NCBI GenBank assembly: GCA_002339805.1
Contig: DDKW01000017.1
Location: 44,272 to 108,271, forward strand
Direction: 5' to 3'
DNA length: 64,000 nt
Origin: Dehalococcoidia bacterium UBA2588
GTDB lineage: Bacteria; Chloroflexota; Dehalococcoidia; Lucifugimonadales; UBA3495
The number at the start of each line of letters is the position of its first letter. Positions within the stretch are counted from its first letter, which is position 1. Both the position numbers and the translations under genes were made by a program. The notes under the pieces are model-generated. The model had not been told where the DNA came from and did no database searches. It worked only from the letters and a program-made list of their open reading frames with translations. This document shows, one piece after another, positions 43,089 to 52,604 of the stretch.

Positions 43089-45440
43089 TTAACGGGTTAG
43101 TCGGGGGTTGTATGCCTGGGCTATAGGAGAATGTTCTTCAGTCACTACCACACCGGCCTCTATGAAACTATCTATATCTTGTTTTTTATATCCCAAGGCA
43201 GTCAAAACTTCTACAGATTCTGAGCCTAGGATAGGTGTAGGCCTACCAATGTTCATAGGAGTTCTAGACAAAGCTGCTGTACTCCCTAAATGGTCTACTG
43301 ATCCTCTTCCGGGGTGGTTTCGATTAACAATCAAACCTAGTTCACGAATCCATTCGGTGTTCTTCAACTCTTTCAAACTGATATTAGGTACCACCATTAT
43401 CTGATCAGTACTAATCAGTTCAATCCACTCGTCCGTTGTTTTCGACTTAAATATGTTTTCCATTTCCTCTTGTACGGTATCCAAGGACGTTGATGTAATA
43501 TTACCAGTTTTAAAAAATGTCTTGAACGCTTCTATGCTTGATAATGTTTCTATGAGTGCTGAATTAGCCTCTGCTCTGATATACATCCACCCATCTTGAG
43601 TTGGATACAATCTAGAGTGAGCACCTTCTCCTCTTAATCCAAGTCCTTCTAATTCATTTCGCTCCATTCCCTCGTATTCCAGCATAAATGGAGATTGTAA
43701 AAGTCCGGCAGTTAAACATAATCCAGTATCAACCGTCTGTCCTTCTCCTGTTTTATTTCGTTCATGTAATGCTAAGGCGACTGCATACGCACCCATCATG
43801 CCAGTGCCATAGTCATTGGCTGGATATGGCAGGAGATCCGGCCTCTGGTCCCTTCCTCCTCTCCTGATTTGGATGCCGCTTGTTGCCTGGGCTATCTGCT
43901 CCCAGCCAGGACGGTCTGCCCAAGGGCCATCAAATCCGTATGCATTTAGCGAAGCGTATATTAATTTGGGGTTTATTTTTTTAAGATCCTCATACCCTAA
44001 TCCATATCGGGATAGACTATCTTTACGGTAATTCTGTACGAGCACGTCTGCATCTTTGACCATCTCTTTAAAAATGGCCATTCCTTCAGTTGATTTGAGG
44101 TCTAACAGGACGCTTTTTTTACCTCGATTAACATCTATGTTGCCCGTCGCATCATATGGCCGGTTGGGATCATCAACTTTGATCACATCAGCTCCATATT
44201 CTGCCAAAGTGCGCCCGCAGGTTGGTCCTGCAAGAACAATGCATAAATCTAAAACTTTAATATCCTTTAATATATCCATCTTGCTACCGTTAGGAGATGA
44301 AGATGCAGGAGTGAGATTTATTTCATTTAAGTCATTTAGTAATTCTGCATGTTGGTTTAATGTAGGAGCTGGTCCGGATATTTCTCCAGGAGTCCCTCGA
44401 AGTTTGACTTGGATACCTGGTTGCTTCATTTTACCTAAAAGAGGATCGTCGATTGAAACGATCATTTCTCCTTGTAAAGGATGGGGGTGATCCAACCATT
44501 CTTCAATTGGCTTGCATATGGTGCATGCTCCCCCTGCTGCTGCTATCGAATCTTCCCAGTCTTTTGAACTTCTACTTTGGAATAGGTCGGTAAATCGTTC
44601 CAGCCACATATCATAGGTAGGCTTGTCTAGCACTGTCCCGAATGCATCTATAGCATCTTGTTCCCAGTCTGGATGATTAGCCGCTTCCATTAGCTGACCA
44701 ACGAATCTTTTATAGTTTCCATGATTCATTACCCAGCGCCCATCGGAGCATAAATATTGATTGACCATTGGCAAAGTAAATTCATCTCGCATATTTACTG
44801 GAGGGTTGTCGTAGAAGTTAACAAGGTTTCTGCCTATCGCTGTAAACATTGCGCTGTGTAACGGTACTTCTATGTATTGCCCTAAATTGGATGCATCTCT
44901 TTCGATTACAGCCATGGTGACAGCTACGGCTGATACTATAGCTGCAAATGTACTTGGCAATGGTAACGGGGTATAAAGCGGACCATTGTCGCCTTTAACA
45001 TGGTTGTAAACGCCTGTTAATGCAGAAACCGTTTGATCCCAACCTTTAGAGTTTCGATAAGGGCTGCCTTTTGCAAACCCAGGAATAGAACAGTAGATAA
45101 CTTTTGTATTGGAAGATGATATATCCTGATATCCGATTCCGAGACGATCCGCTACACCAGGTCTAAAATTTTCTATGATTATGTCCGCGTTAGCACATAA
45201 GTTTTGCGCTTGTTTTAACCCCTCACTAGATTTGAGATCTATAACTACAGATTTCTTGCCTCTATTCCATGTTGCAAAAGCGTCTGAGTTTCTTCCTGGA
45301 TCTCCGCCTGGGCGTTCAATTTTAGTAACCGAAGCTCCCTGGTCCGATAATAACATTCCTAGTAAAGGTCCTGGGATGTATTGACCAAATTCAACTACAT
45401 TAAGATCTTTCAGAGCCCCTTTTTTTTCTAGATGTTTCAT
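43089..45440 (-). CDS. Fused double CaiB/BaiF (family III) CoA-transferase
   Basis: 783 residues comprising two tandem copies of the family III CoA-transferase domain: about 1-370 and 385-783. Each copy has the opening LxVVEFGQYIPGPLLGMLLSDQGA or VLDLCIVLAGPTCGRTLAEYGA and the RGKKSVxxDLKSxEG segment. The catalytic Asp in the second copy is in PYPANDYGTG; the equivalent position in the first copy reads LPLPSTFAA, with Ser. So one active site per chain is predicted. Transfers CoA between carboxylic acids. Overlaps the cyclophilin-like gene by four bases. Confidence 0.87.
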   Translation of the reverse strand: MKHLEKKGALKDLNVVEFGQYIPGPLLGMLLSDQGASVTKIERPGGDPGRNSDAFATWNRGKKSVVIDLKSSEGLKQAQNLCANADIIIENFRPGVADRLGIGYQDISSSNTKVIYCSIPGFAKGSPYRNSKGWDQTVSALTGVYNHVKGDNGPLYTPLPLPSTFAAIVSAVAVTMAVIERDASNLGQYIEVPLHSAMFTAIGRNLVNFYDNPPVNMRDEFTLPMVNQYLCSDGRWVMNHGNYKRFVGQLMEAANHPDWEQDAIDAFGTVLDKPTYDMWLERFTDLFQSRSSKDWEDSIAAAGGACTICKPIEEWLDHPHPLQGEMIVSIDDPLLGKMKQPGIQVKLRGTPGEISGPAPTLNQHAELLNDLNEINLTPASSSPNGSKMDILKDIKVLDLCIVLAGPTCGRTLAEYGADVIKVDDPNRPYDATGNIDVNRGKKSVLLDLKSTEGMAIFKEMVKDADVLVQNYRKDSLSRYGLGYEDLKKINPKLIYASLNAYGFDGPWADRPGWEQIAQATSGIQIRRGGRDQRPDLLPYPANDYGTGMMGAYAVALALHERNKTGEGQTVDTGLCLTAGLLQSPFMLEYEGMERNELEGLGLRGEGAHSRLYPTQDGWMYIRAEANSALIETLSSIEAFKTFFKTGNITSTSLDTVQEEMENIFKSKTTDEWIELISTDQIMVVPNISLKELKNTEWIRELGLIVNRNHPGRGSVDHLGSTAALSRTPMNIGRPTPILGSESVEVLTALGYKKQDIDSFIEAGVVVTEEHSPIAQAYNPRLTR

Positions 45441-45811
45441 ATCATTCTCCTAATAGTGATATTTTCTCCCGAGGTCACTCTTTTAAGGAGACTCGGGTCA
45501 GATTCAATACGTCCGATGACAGTTACCGCGCTTGCTGGTTTGATTTGTCCGTCTAGTGAAGCGGGAGTTTCGCCAAAGAAGATGCAGAATGCGTTTCCAG
45601 GCGGCCAGTAGGCTAAGTCACCAATTTCAACAGTTTCTTGAGATTTTTCATTATCCATGAATAAGTCTACCCCAAAATATATCTCGTCTCCCCACAAATT
45701 CACAGAGGCTTCTATGGGGAGTACGCCGGATAGCGCACTAGCAGTATCAGAATCATTCAGGGTCGCCTCTAAACGAAGGTCTAACGTTTCAAATTCAATG
45801 ACTAAGTTCAT
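45437..45811 (-). CDS. Cyclophilin-like fold protein (PF04126 type)
   Basis: 124 residues. The segment IGDLAYWPPGNAFCIFFGETPASLDGQIKPAS matches the small cyclophilin-like family found in archaea and bacteria, including the conserved GDLAYWPPG turn. No proline isomerase activity is established for this group. Translationally coupled (ATGA overlap) to the downstream CoA-transferase and five bases after the FAD oxidase gene, so it belongs to the same catabolic operon. Confidence 0.78.
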   Translation of the reverse strand: MNLVIEFETLDLRLEATLNDSDTASALSGVLPIEASVNLWGDEIYFGVDLFMDNEKSQETVEIGDLAYWPPGNAFCIFFGETPASLDGQIKPASAVTVIGRIESDPSLLKRVTSGENITIRRMI

Positions 45812-45816
45812 GTTCC

Positions 45817-46977
45817 TTACGCTGTATTTCCAGTAGATACTGGAATTCTGTCGACGGATGCATTTCCTATAGGCACTGAAGTTACTCCAGTTCCAATTAG
45901 GTCTGCTATGGCTTCTCCGATTGCGCTGGAAAGCATTACTCCTTTTTCACCGCCTCCCGTGGCAAGGTAACAATTTTCTAAGTGTGGCACAGATCCTAGT
46001 ATCGGTAACCAGTCTTCTGTAACCGGTCTAAAGCAGACAGTCTGCAGGATTAATTCCGAATTTATTAAAGAAGGGATTATTTGGACGATTTTGTCCATGA
46101 TGGTGTCTCGTGCTCGATCGGTGGGAGCTTTGGAACTAAAGGGTTCGTCCAATTCTTCCATTTTGGTTGCCCCGCACCATATCAATCCATCTAGTTTGGG
46201 GTGGATGCTCGCTTCTGGAAGGGATGGTACTTCGACATCGGGATACTGTTGTATCAGAGGGTATTTCAAACGGATTATCTGTCCTTTCAAAGGAGTCACA
46301 GGTATATGCATGCCAATCCATTTCGAAGCGTTAAGAGACCACGGCCCCATGGCAATCACTACAGAATCACAGTGGATTGTTCCGTTTCGAGTCTTTACCC
46401 CAATCACTTTTTCAGCTTTTGTATTGAGTCCTATGACCTCGTCACTTTTGAACAAGGCCCCCAGTTTTTCTGCCGCGTTGGCAAAAGCTAGAGTTAATTT
46501 ATAACTGTCACATGCTGCATTACCTGTCGCAAGCACCGCACTTTTTACATTTGAGGATATTAAGGGATATTGGGATATAACATCCTGTGGTTCTAATAGT
46601 TCAGCCTTAAAATTAGGATGATCAATATCATTGAATGTATTCAAAGTCCCGGACAATTGCTCAATATCAGAGTCAAATAACCCAATTCTAAGTAGATCGA
46701 TAATTCGGCCGTCAAAGTTTATTCCGGTTTCTTGTTCTAGTTCTGGCCAAATTGAGAGATGTTTTTCATAAGAGTACATTGCCAATGGGCCAAGAGGACC
46801 AGGAATTCCATGCCCGACTAAAGGATTAAGCCCGCCTGCTGAGTAACCAGACGCCCCTGAAGCTATACCTTCATTTTCTACAATGATACTTGGGATGCCT
46901 TTCTTTCCTAAAAAGTACGCTGTAGCACAGCCAGCAATGCCTCCACCTATAATGACGGTGTTTGTATGATTATCCAT
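45817..46977 (-). CDS. DAO-family FAD-dependent oxidoreductase
   Basis: 386 residues. N-terminal FAD motif VIIGGGIAGCATAYFLGKKG, then GASGYSAGGLNPLVG, and the C-terminal GGGEKGVMLSSAIGEAIADL. This is the glycine/D-amino acid oxidase family, which oxidises secondary or primary amines or deaminates amino acids. No membrane anchor. First gene of the operon with the cyclophilin-like protein and double CoA-transferase. Substrate not determinable. Confidence 0.86.
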   Translation of the reverse strand: MDNHTNTVIIGGGIAGCATAYFLGKKGIPSIIVENEGIASGASGYSAGGLNPLVGHGIPGPLGPLAMYSYEKHLSIWPELEQETGINFDGRIIDLLRIGLFDSDIEQLSGTLNTFNDIDHPNFKAELLEPQDVISQYPLISSNVKSAVLATGNAACDSYKLTLAFANAAEKLGALFKSDEVIGLNTKAEKVIGVKTRNGTIHCDSVVIAMGPWSLNASKWIGMHIPVTPLKGQIIRLKYPLIQQYPDVEVPSLPEASIHPKLDGLIWCGATKMEELDEPFSSKAPTDRARDTIMDKIVQIIPSLINSELILQTVCFRPVTEDWLPILGSVPHLENCYLATGGGEKGVMLSSAIGEAIADLIGTGVTSVPIGNASVDRIPVSTGNTA

Positions 46978-47035
46978 TTCAGCTCCTTGTCATTTGGATC
47001 AAGTTATTTTATTGTTTAGTGCCTAGGAGTTTTAT

Positions 47036-47248
47036 ATGCCAATATACCAGTATTTATGTGAAGAGTGTAGTTTTGAATCGGAATATATAAGATCGGTTTC
47101 AAAAGCAGATGATCCTGCTCCCTGTAAGTCTTGCGAGGGTTCCACGAATAGAGTGTTAACTATGTTCTCTTTTAAATCTGACACTTTTACTGCGCCTAAA
47201 TTAAGATCAACCAATTCTCAACCGATGAGGGAAAAACCCAAGGATTAA
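47036..47248 (+). CDS. FmdB-family zinc-ribbon protein
   Basis: 70 residues. The N-terminus PIYQYLCEECSFESEYIRSV plus the second pair CKSCEG is the FmdB/CxxC regulatory-protein pattern (PF09723). A four-Cys zinc ribbon is followed by a basic, disordered tail. Role unknown. It is divergent from the FAD oxidase and overlaps the convergent DUF971 gene by four bases. Confidence 0.82.
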   Translation: MPIYQYLCEECSFESEYIRSVSKADDPAPCKSCEGSTNRVLTMFSFKSDTFTAPKLRSTNSQPMREKPKD

Positions 47249-47583
47249 TCACTGGCCTTTTTCTCTTTGCATTCTATACAAACACATATGGAGCGTAAGA
47301 AGTCATATGTGTATATTCCGGTGTGATGGGTATCTGACCATAGGAACTGTGCGCCATAGTTCCCGACTATAAAGTGATCGATAGCTATTACATTACTTTC
47401 TACACTTTCAGGGTCAAGTAGCTCTTTGCCTGTCATTTCATCCACGCACTGGGCACATCTGCAACGAAGGCGAACATATCTATGAGGTAATGCGCTTCTA
47501 TGCCCGTCTTGCCAGAATATCTGAATATATTCTTCCCCGATTTGGATGTCTGTAACGATATTGTTTGGCATCTTAAGGAGCAT
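47245..47583 (-). CDS. DUF971 (gamma-butyrobetaine hydroxylase-like N-terminal) protein
   Basis: 112 residues. The motifs IFWQDGHRSALPHRYVRLRCRCAQCVDE and GNYGAQFLWSDTHHTGIYTYDFLRSICVC are typical of DUF971, with Cys and His residues that bind zinc. Such proteins are standalone versions of the N-terminal domain of gamma-butyrobetaine hydroxylase and are often linked to iron-sulfur or metal metabolism. It lies nine bases after the ThDP enzyme gene and may be co-transcribed. Confidence 0.82.
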   Translation of the reverse strand: MLLKMPNNIVTDIQIGEEYIQIFWQDGHRSALPHRYVRLRCRCAQCVDEMTGKELLDPESVESNVIAIDHFIVGNYGAQFLWSDTHHTGIYTYDFLRSICVCIECKEKKASD

Positions 47584-47592
47584 TCCTCCGTT

Positions 47593-49278
47593 TTAAGTCT
47601 TTGACTGAACTTCGGCTAATCTAGCTGGCCTAGGCATTTCATCAGGGTCAGTTGGAATTTCGATAATTGATGGCTTACCAGCTTGCAAAGCATCTTTAAA
47701 TACGTCAGCTATATCTTCAATTTTATCTACATAGTACCCTTTGCCGCCGAACAACTCTGCGTATTTATCGTATCTAGGGTTTATGGTGTCCGCACCTACG
47801 TATCTTTCATTGAAAGCATATTTTTGATATGCTTTTTCAGATCCCCAACAATCATTATTCATTACCACAGAGATCAGGTTCAAATTATATCTGACAGCAG
47901 TTTCAAATTCTTGAGCGTTGAACAGAAACCCTCCATCTCCGTTAAAGTTGACTACGTGGCGATCTGGTGCTCCGAAAGCTGCGCCTATCGCGGTTGGGAA
48001 ACTAAAACCTAGGCCACCAAGATCCAGTGGGCTTATTAGGGTTCTTGGTTCGTTGAATACCAAGCGATCTTGGCCGAAGTTTGGGGCGAGGCCAGCATCT
48101 AAAGCAATAATTGCATCTCGAGGCATGACTTTTCTTAATTCTGCATACACCCTTTGAGGTTTCATTGGGTAAGTGTCAAGCGTCAACTCATTATCTAGTC
48201 TTTGGGTTCTGTTTGAATGTTGGGAAACGACGGTAGCTTTCCAGTCTTGATTTAATTCCCCAGAGCCCTGAAGGCCTTCAATGATATCCTCTAATACTGA
48301 TTTGACGTCTCCTTCTATACCTACCGAGATAGGATAATTTCGGCCAAGTTCTTTTGGATCTATTTCAATTTGGATAATTTTAGCACCGTCGGGTATGAAC
48401 CTATTGTCGTAGAATGTTGTGGATTGACCTAATCGAGTTCCTGCAGCAATTATGAGGTCTGTTTGTTGAATTGCGGATATGGCCTCTTCTGCGCCAAGTC
48501 TACCTAAATGCCCTAAAAATTGAGGATGATCATTGGGTACAGCATCTGCTCTCCCATAAGAAGTAACTATGGCTGCTCCTGTTAACTCTGCGAGTTGCAT
48601 AACTTGTTCAGCTGCTAAGCTCCAGTTTACTCCTCCCCCTGCTACGATTACAGGTTTTTTAGATTGTTTTATCTCTGTAATCGCATTGGATACTAATTGT
48701 CTGTTCCCTCTGGTTCGATTAGTATTTGGGCGGTATTGCTCTACGTTTAGATCATCCATATCAAGATTCGTACCTGCAATTACATCTCGAGGAATATCCA
48801 CCAAGACTGGTCCTTGCTTGCCTGATGTGGCTATTCTGAATGCTTGCCTTATAGCATCAGGTATCCGCTCGACTTTGTTTACTGAATAAGCTGCTTTTGT
48901 TATTGGCTTGAACAGACTGACTTGGTCGAACTCTTGGGTGGAGTCTCTGTTTTGGTGATCCCTGGAGGCTGATGGAGCTATGTAGACGACAGGTGAATGA
49001 GCGACAAAGGCAGATCCCACGCCATAACTTAGATTTAGTACTCCTGGTCCGTTGGTTGCAATGCATACTGCGGGCTTGCCTGTGACTCTAGCATACCCAT
49101 CGGCCATTAGTGCAGCTCCTTGTTCATGACGGGTACCCACAAATTCAATACTTTGTTTATCGTATAAAGAGTCCAATATGTCTAAAAAAGAAGAGCCTAC
49201 GATTCCGAATAAATGTGTAACTTGCTCTTGCTCTAAAATGTCTACGATTGCTTCACCTGATCCGATATTGCGTGTCAT
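47593..49278 (-). CDS. ThDP-dependent acetolactate synthase-like enzyme
   Basis: 561 residues with the three ThDP-enzyme domains. The activating Glu is in GTRHEQGAALMADGYARVTG; the cofactor motif is FNGDGGFLFNAQEFETAVRYNLNLISVVMNND. The segment TNGPGVLNLSYGVGSAFVAHSPVVYIAP is shared with acetolactate synthases and sulfoacetaldehyde acetyltransferase; the context (MFS transporter upstream, no ilvN) argues for a catabolic role. Followed by the DUF971 gene. Candidates include decarboxylation or carboligation of a 2-keto acid. Confidence 0.83.
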   Translation of the reverse strand: MTRNIGSGEAIVDILEQEQVTHLFGIVGSSFLDILDSLYDKQSIEFVGTRHEQGAALMADGYARVTGKPAVCIATNGPGVLNLSYGVGSAFVAHSPVVYIAPSASRDHQNRDSTQEFDQVSLFKPITKAAYSVNKVERIPDAIRQAFRIATSGKQGPVLVDIPRDVIAGTNLDMDDLNVEQYRPNTNRTRGNRQLVSNAITEIKQSKKPVIVAGGGVNWSLAAEQVMQLAELTGAAIVTSYGRADAVPNDHPQFLGHLGRLGAEEAISAIQQTDLIIAAGTRLGQSTTFYDNRFIPDGAKIIQIEIDPKELGRNYPISVGIEGDVKSVLEDIIEGLQGSGELNQDWKATVVSQHSNRTQRLDNELTLDTYPMKPQRVYAELRKVMPRDAIIALDAGLAPNFGQDRLVFNEPRTLISPLDLGGLGFSFPTAIGAAFGAPDRHVVNFNGDGGFLFNAQEFETAVRYNLNLISVVMNNDCWGSEKAYQKYAFNERYVGADTINPRYDKYAELFGGKGYYVDKIEDIADVFKDALQAGKPSIIEIPTDPDEMPRPARLAEVQSKT

Positions 49279-49292
49279 TGTTTCTCCTGATT

Positions 49293-50540
49293 TTAATTAG
49301 AATTTGCTTTTTTAACTGGTGTTAATAAAAGTATTATTGCTGGGGCTACCCATAGGATGGAAGCGAATCCAAATACTCCACTGAGACCCCAGGTTTGACT
49401 AACCCAGATGGCTATTAATGGGGAGAAGGAACCAAGTAGTTGATTGATACCAAGTACAAGTCCCATTGTAGTTCCTTCGATGCCTGTGTCTACTTGGTCT
49501 AAAACTAAGGCTTGTAAAAGTTGCCCTAAAGTATATGAGAATAATCCAATGACTCCTAAGATCACCAGGAGTAATACGATACTAGTCATATACATGACCG
49601 TGAAGGTTAATATCCCTACTATTACCATACTTGGTACTAATATGGGTTTTCTACCGATTCGATCGGATAAGAACCCTAGTATTGGAGCCATGAAAAAACC
49701 TAAACTTGTAACTATACCCAGACCGATTCCTTGGGACAATGCGTTTGCCCCAAACCCTCCTTCTGTTTCATCTGCAGTTAGGTAGTAAGGGACCCATGCT
49801 TCCAATGCGTTGAAGCCTGTCTGTCTAAGAAATACGATTGCTATTAATGCTAATATTACAGGGTTACTAAGTAAGCCTTTGGCGTTATTAAGATGGTAAC
49901 CTAGCCCATTATTGTCAGGCGTTGCCGTTACCACGCTTTTTAGGTTTTTTAATGCTATCCACACTAGAACCGCAGTGATTAATATAGGGATTATGTAGAT
50001 TACAGATATGGCTCTCCACAATTCCATGCCAAGCCATAATCCTAGAGCGATTGGGATTGCCCCTGTAACGATCGGGCCAACTAATGCACCTACTTGTGCT
50101 CCAACTCCATGAACAGTGAGGCCGAACCCTCTGTTTGACGAATATTGCTGGGATATAGCGGCTATAGCTGGAATATGCCAAACCTGACCAGGTATTGGTA
50201 GTAATATAGCAATTATTATCAGGAAGCCAGCTACTGGAGTGACGGCTAATAATATGAATAGAATGGCTCCTAGAATCATGCAACCAGTTAGAATGACCCC
50301 CCATCTGTTACCTGGCCTGTCAACTATGAATCCTGCAAGGCATGTAATTAATCCTCCCGATATGTATCTTATAAATTGAAGGATAGAATAGAATGCTAAG
50401 CCTCCTCCGAGGGAAGCCACGACTGTTGGAAGCAATACTAGGAGGGCGTTTACCAGCCAGTGTTGTAGGAAGTGACCAACTGTTAAAGAAACTAGGGTGA
50501 AATTACTTCCGTCTGGTTTCGGTTGAGTTTGGGTAGACAT
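49293..50540 (-). CDS. MFS transporter
   Basis: 415 residues, 12 predicted membrane segments, with the MFS loop FLSDRIGRKPILVP between segments 8 and 9 and a related VDRPGNRWG loop between 2 and 3. The frame is open to 50696, but the first 52 codons lack transporter features; ATG 50540 has AAGGAG seven bases upstream. Adjacent to the ThDP enzyme gene in the same direction, so it probably imports or exports the corresponding organic acid. Confidence 0.85.
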   Translation of the reverse strand: MSTQTQPKPDGSNFTLVSLTVGHFLQHWLVNALLVLLPTVVASLGGGLAFYSILQFIRYISGGLITCLAGFIVDRPGNRWGVILTGCMILGAILFILLAVTPVAGFLIIIAILLPIPGQVWHIPAIAAISQQYSSNRGFGLTVHGVGAQVGALVGPIVTGAIPIALGLWLGMELWRAISVIYIIPILITAVLVWIALKNLKSVVTATPDNNGLGYHLNNAKGLLSNPVILALIAIVFLRQTGFNALEAWVPYYLTADETEGGFGANALSQGIGLGIVTSLGFFMAPILGFLSDRIGRKPILVPSMVIVGILTFTVMYMTSIVLLLVILGVIGLFSYTLGQLLQALVLDQVDTGIEGTTMGLVLGINQLLGSFSPLIAIWVSQTWGLSGVFGFASILWVAPAIILLLTPVKKANSN

Positions 50541-50695
50541 AACGCTCCTTCTATATTTTCGAGCTTGAGAAGCAATGATATGGGCAATCCTAAGAGATTT
50601 CAATAGGTTCCTTAAGTCAGATTGGACCACATATGTGATTTTGTAGTAGACTACCTGAAATTTGATGCAAATTATAAAAGGAATGTGGTGTTGCA

Positions 50696-51805
50696 ATGAG
50701 TAATGACCTTAATTTAAATCCAATCAATTTGTATGAGTACGAAAAGCGCGCTGAAATCATATTGCCCCATGACAATTGGGATTTTATTGCCGCTGGTGCA
50801 ATGGATGAATTAACAACCCAGAAAAACAGGACGGCTTTAGACGCTTTAAGTCTTAGACCTAGATTTCTGAGAGACATTACAGAACGCTCAATAAATACTT
50901 CAGTTCTAGGAACTCCTATCAGTTTGCCGGTGATGATATGTCCTACTGGCGGTCATGGCATAGCACATCCAAATGCCGAATGCGAGACCGCTATGGGAGC
51001 TGGAATGTCTGACACATTAATGATGTGTTCTACGAGTAGCAATAAAAGCCTAGAAGAAATAGCCGACGCAGCGACTGGGCCACTTTGGTTTCAGCTTTAC
51101 CACCGAGGTTATGATTTGACAGAAATGTTAGTCAAACGAGCAGAAGAAGCTGGCTATAAAGCAATAGCCCTGACAGTGGATGTTCCTTCACCAAGTCCGA
51201 AAGAACGAGACTTAAAAAATCAATATGCTAGAGATTTGGAACTTGGTAATTTTAGAGGCATAGATAAGTCTGAAGAAGAAATCAGCGGTACAGATGAGAC
51301 ACCGGGATGGAGAGTTTCCAGGGTGGCACCTATGACCTGGCAGGAATTAGATTGGTTACGTAGCCTGACTTCCTTGCCATTAGTGTTAAAAGGATTGAGA
51401 ACTGCCGAAGACGCGAGAGTTGCTGTTGAATGCGGAGTTGATGGCATATTGGTTTCAAACCACGGGGGACGTCAGATGGACGGTACAATGAGTGCTATAG
51501 AAACACTCCCTGAGATTGTTAGTGCGGTGAACGGAAAAGCCGAAGTATATCTAGACTCCGGAATTCGAAGAGGGACAGATGTTCTCAAAGCGCTAGCCTT
51601 AGGCGCAACTGCGGTTGGTGTTGGTCGCCCATTATATTGGGGATTAGCAGTAAAAGGGGCTGAAGGAGTTCATGGCGTTCTTGAATGTTTACGAGAAGAA
51701 GTTGATCGAGCCATGTCTTACACGGGGCAATCCGATGTTAAAGCTCTTGATGAAGGTCTAGTTAATATCCCTTACGGTTGGGGCCTAGGGACAACCGCTC
51801 CTTAA
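50696..51805 (+). CDS. FMN-dependent alpha-hydroxy acid oxidase
   Basis: 369 residues, TIM-barrel flavoprotein. The catalytic His is in VSNHGGRQMDG; the FMN phosphate loop is SGIRRGTDVLKALALGATAVGVGRP, and the substrate loop Tyr-Arg region HRGYDL is present. Oxidises lactate, glycolate or another 2-hydroxy acid to the 2-keto acid. It diverges from the MFS transporter (156-base gap), a common pairing of transporter and oxidase. No membrane-association segment as in LldD was seen. Confidence 0.88.
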   Translation: MSNDLNLNPINLYEYEKRAEIILPHDNWDFIAAGAMDELTTQKNRTALDALSLRPRFLRDITERSINTSVLGTPISLPVMICPTGGHGIAHPNAECETAMGAGMSDTLMMCSTSSNKSLEEIADAATGPLWFQLYHRGYDLTEMLVKRAEEAGYKAIALTVDVPSPSPKERDLKNQYARDLELGNFRGIDKSEEEISGTDETPGWRVSRVAPMTWQELDWLRSLTSLPLVLKGLRTAEDARVAVECGVDGILVSNHGGRQMDGTMSAIETLPEIVSAVNGKAEVYLDSGIRRGTDVLKALALGATAVGVGRPLYWGLAVKGAEGVHGVLECLREEVDRAMSYTGQSDVKALDEGLVNIPYGWGLGTTAP

Positions 51806-51833
51806 GCAATCATCATCTATCTTTATGGCAGGC

Positions 51834-52604
51834 TCATTTTATATAGTTAGATAGAAACGATTTAAGATGTCTGTTAAATATGTCAGGTTGTTCAAAATGG
51901 CTTGCATGAGCGGATTCTGGAATTACATGATATGTGGCATCACTAAACAATTTCGAGACTTCTTCAATCACGTTTGGAGGGAATATTAGGTCTGATTCAC
52001 CTACTAGAAGCATAATGGGTATATCAAAATGCTTTAATGTGTCTTTGCCAGGTCCAGATGTATCTCTGAAAATACTCGACACTACAGACCGTTCTCGCTT
52101 AGGGTTGAGAAGGCCTATCTGTTCATAAAGCAAGGTCAAGGCGGGCTGATTAGCAATAAACGAGTCAGTAAGGGCTCTTCTAGTCGGATGGTCTGGAGGC
52201 GAGACGTCTTGAAGCATGTCTACCACAACTTGTTCGCCAACTCCTCCGGTTGTGTCTGCGAGTACCAAAGCTGAAACCATTTCGGGATATGTCAACGAGA
52301 AATTTAATCCGGTTATTCCTCCCATTGATTGGCATATGATGGCTGTTTTATCAATTTCAAGGAACTCCAATAATGCTTTCAAATCACTTGCAAACTGGCT
52401 TGTTTTTATATTATTCGGGTCATCTATGCTAGATCCCCATCCTCGGTGATCAAACGATATGCAGGTGTAATCTTGTTCAAATTCAGGGATTTGCTGCCAC
52501 CACATCAAACGGTTGCCAGAAGCTCCATGGGCAAATGTAAGTACCGGTCCATTTCCTCGTACTTCGTAATACATGTTGAAATCATCAATTTCCAGATATG
52601 GCAT
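51834..52604 (-). CDS. Alpha/beta hydrolase
   Basis: 256 residues. Oxyanion segment FAHGASGNRLMW, nucleophile elbow CQSMGGITG, acidic residue in VGESDLIFPP, and catalytic His in ESAHASHFEQP. Similar to 3-oxoadipate enol-lactonase and related hydrolases; substrate unknown. AGGAGG lies seven bases before the ATG. It overlaps the upstream gene by 20 bases and belongs to an operon with the unknown and TPR genes. Confidence 0.87.
   Translation of the reverse strand: MPYLEIDDFNMYYEVRGNGPVLTFAHGASGNRLMWWQQIPEFEQDYTCISFDHRGWGSSIDDPNNIKTSQFASDLKALLEFLEIDKTAIICQSMGGITGLNFSLTYPEMVSALVLADTTGGVGEQVVVDMLQDVSPPDHPTRRALTDSFIANQPALTLLYEQIGLLNPKRERSVVSSIFRDTSGPGKDTLKHFDIPIMLLVGESDLIFPPNVIEEVSKLFSDATYHVIPESAHASHFEQPDIFNRHLKSFLSNYIK

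Noticed and set aside
46091..46504. 137-codon plus-strand frame inside the FAD oxidase gene
   Set aside because: Antisense shadow of a conserved enzyme, no ribosome-binding site.
50643..50654. GTAG-TAGA-CTAC palindrome between the MFS and hydroxyacid oxidase genes
   Set aside because: Only four-base arms, and no neighbouring copy or promoter overlap; expected by chance.
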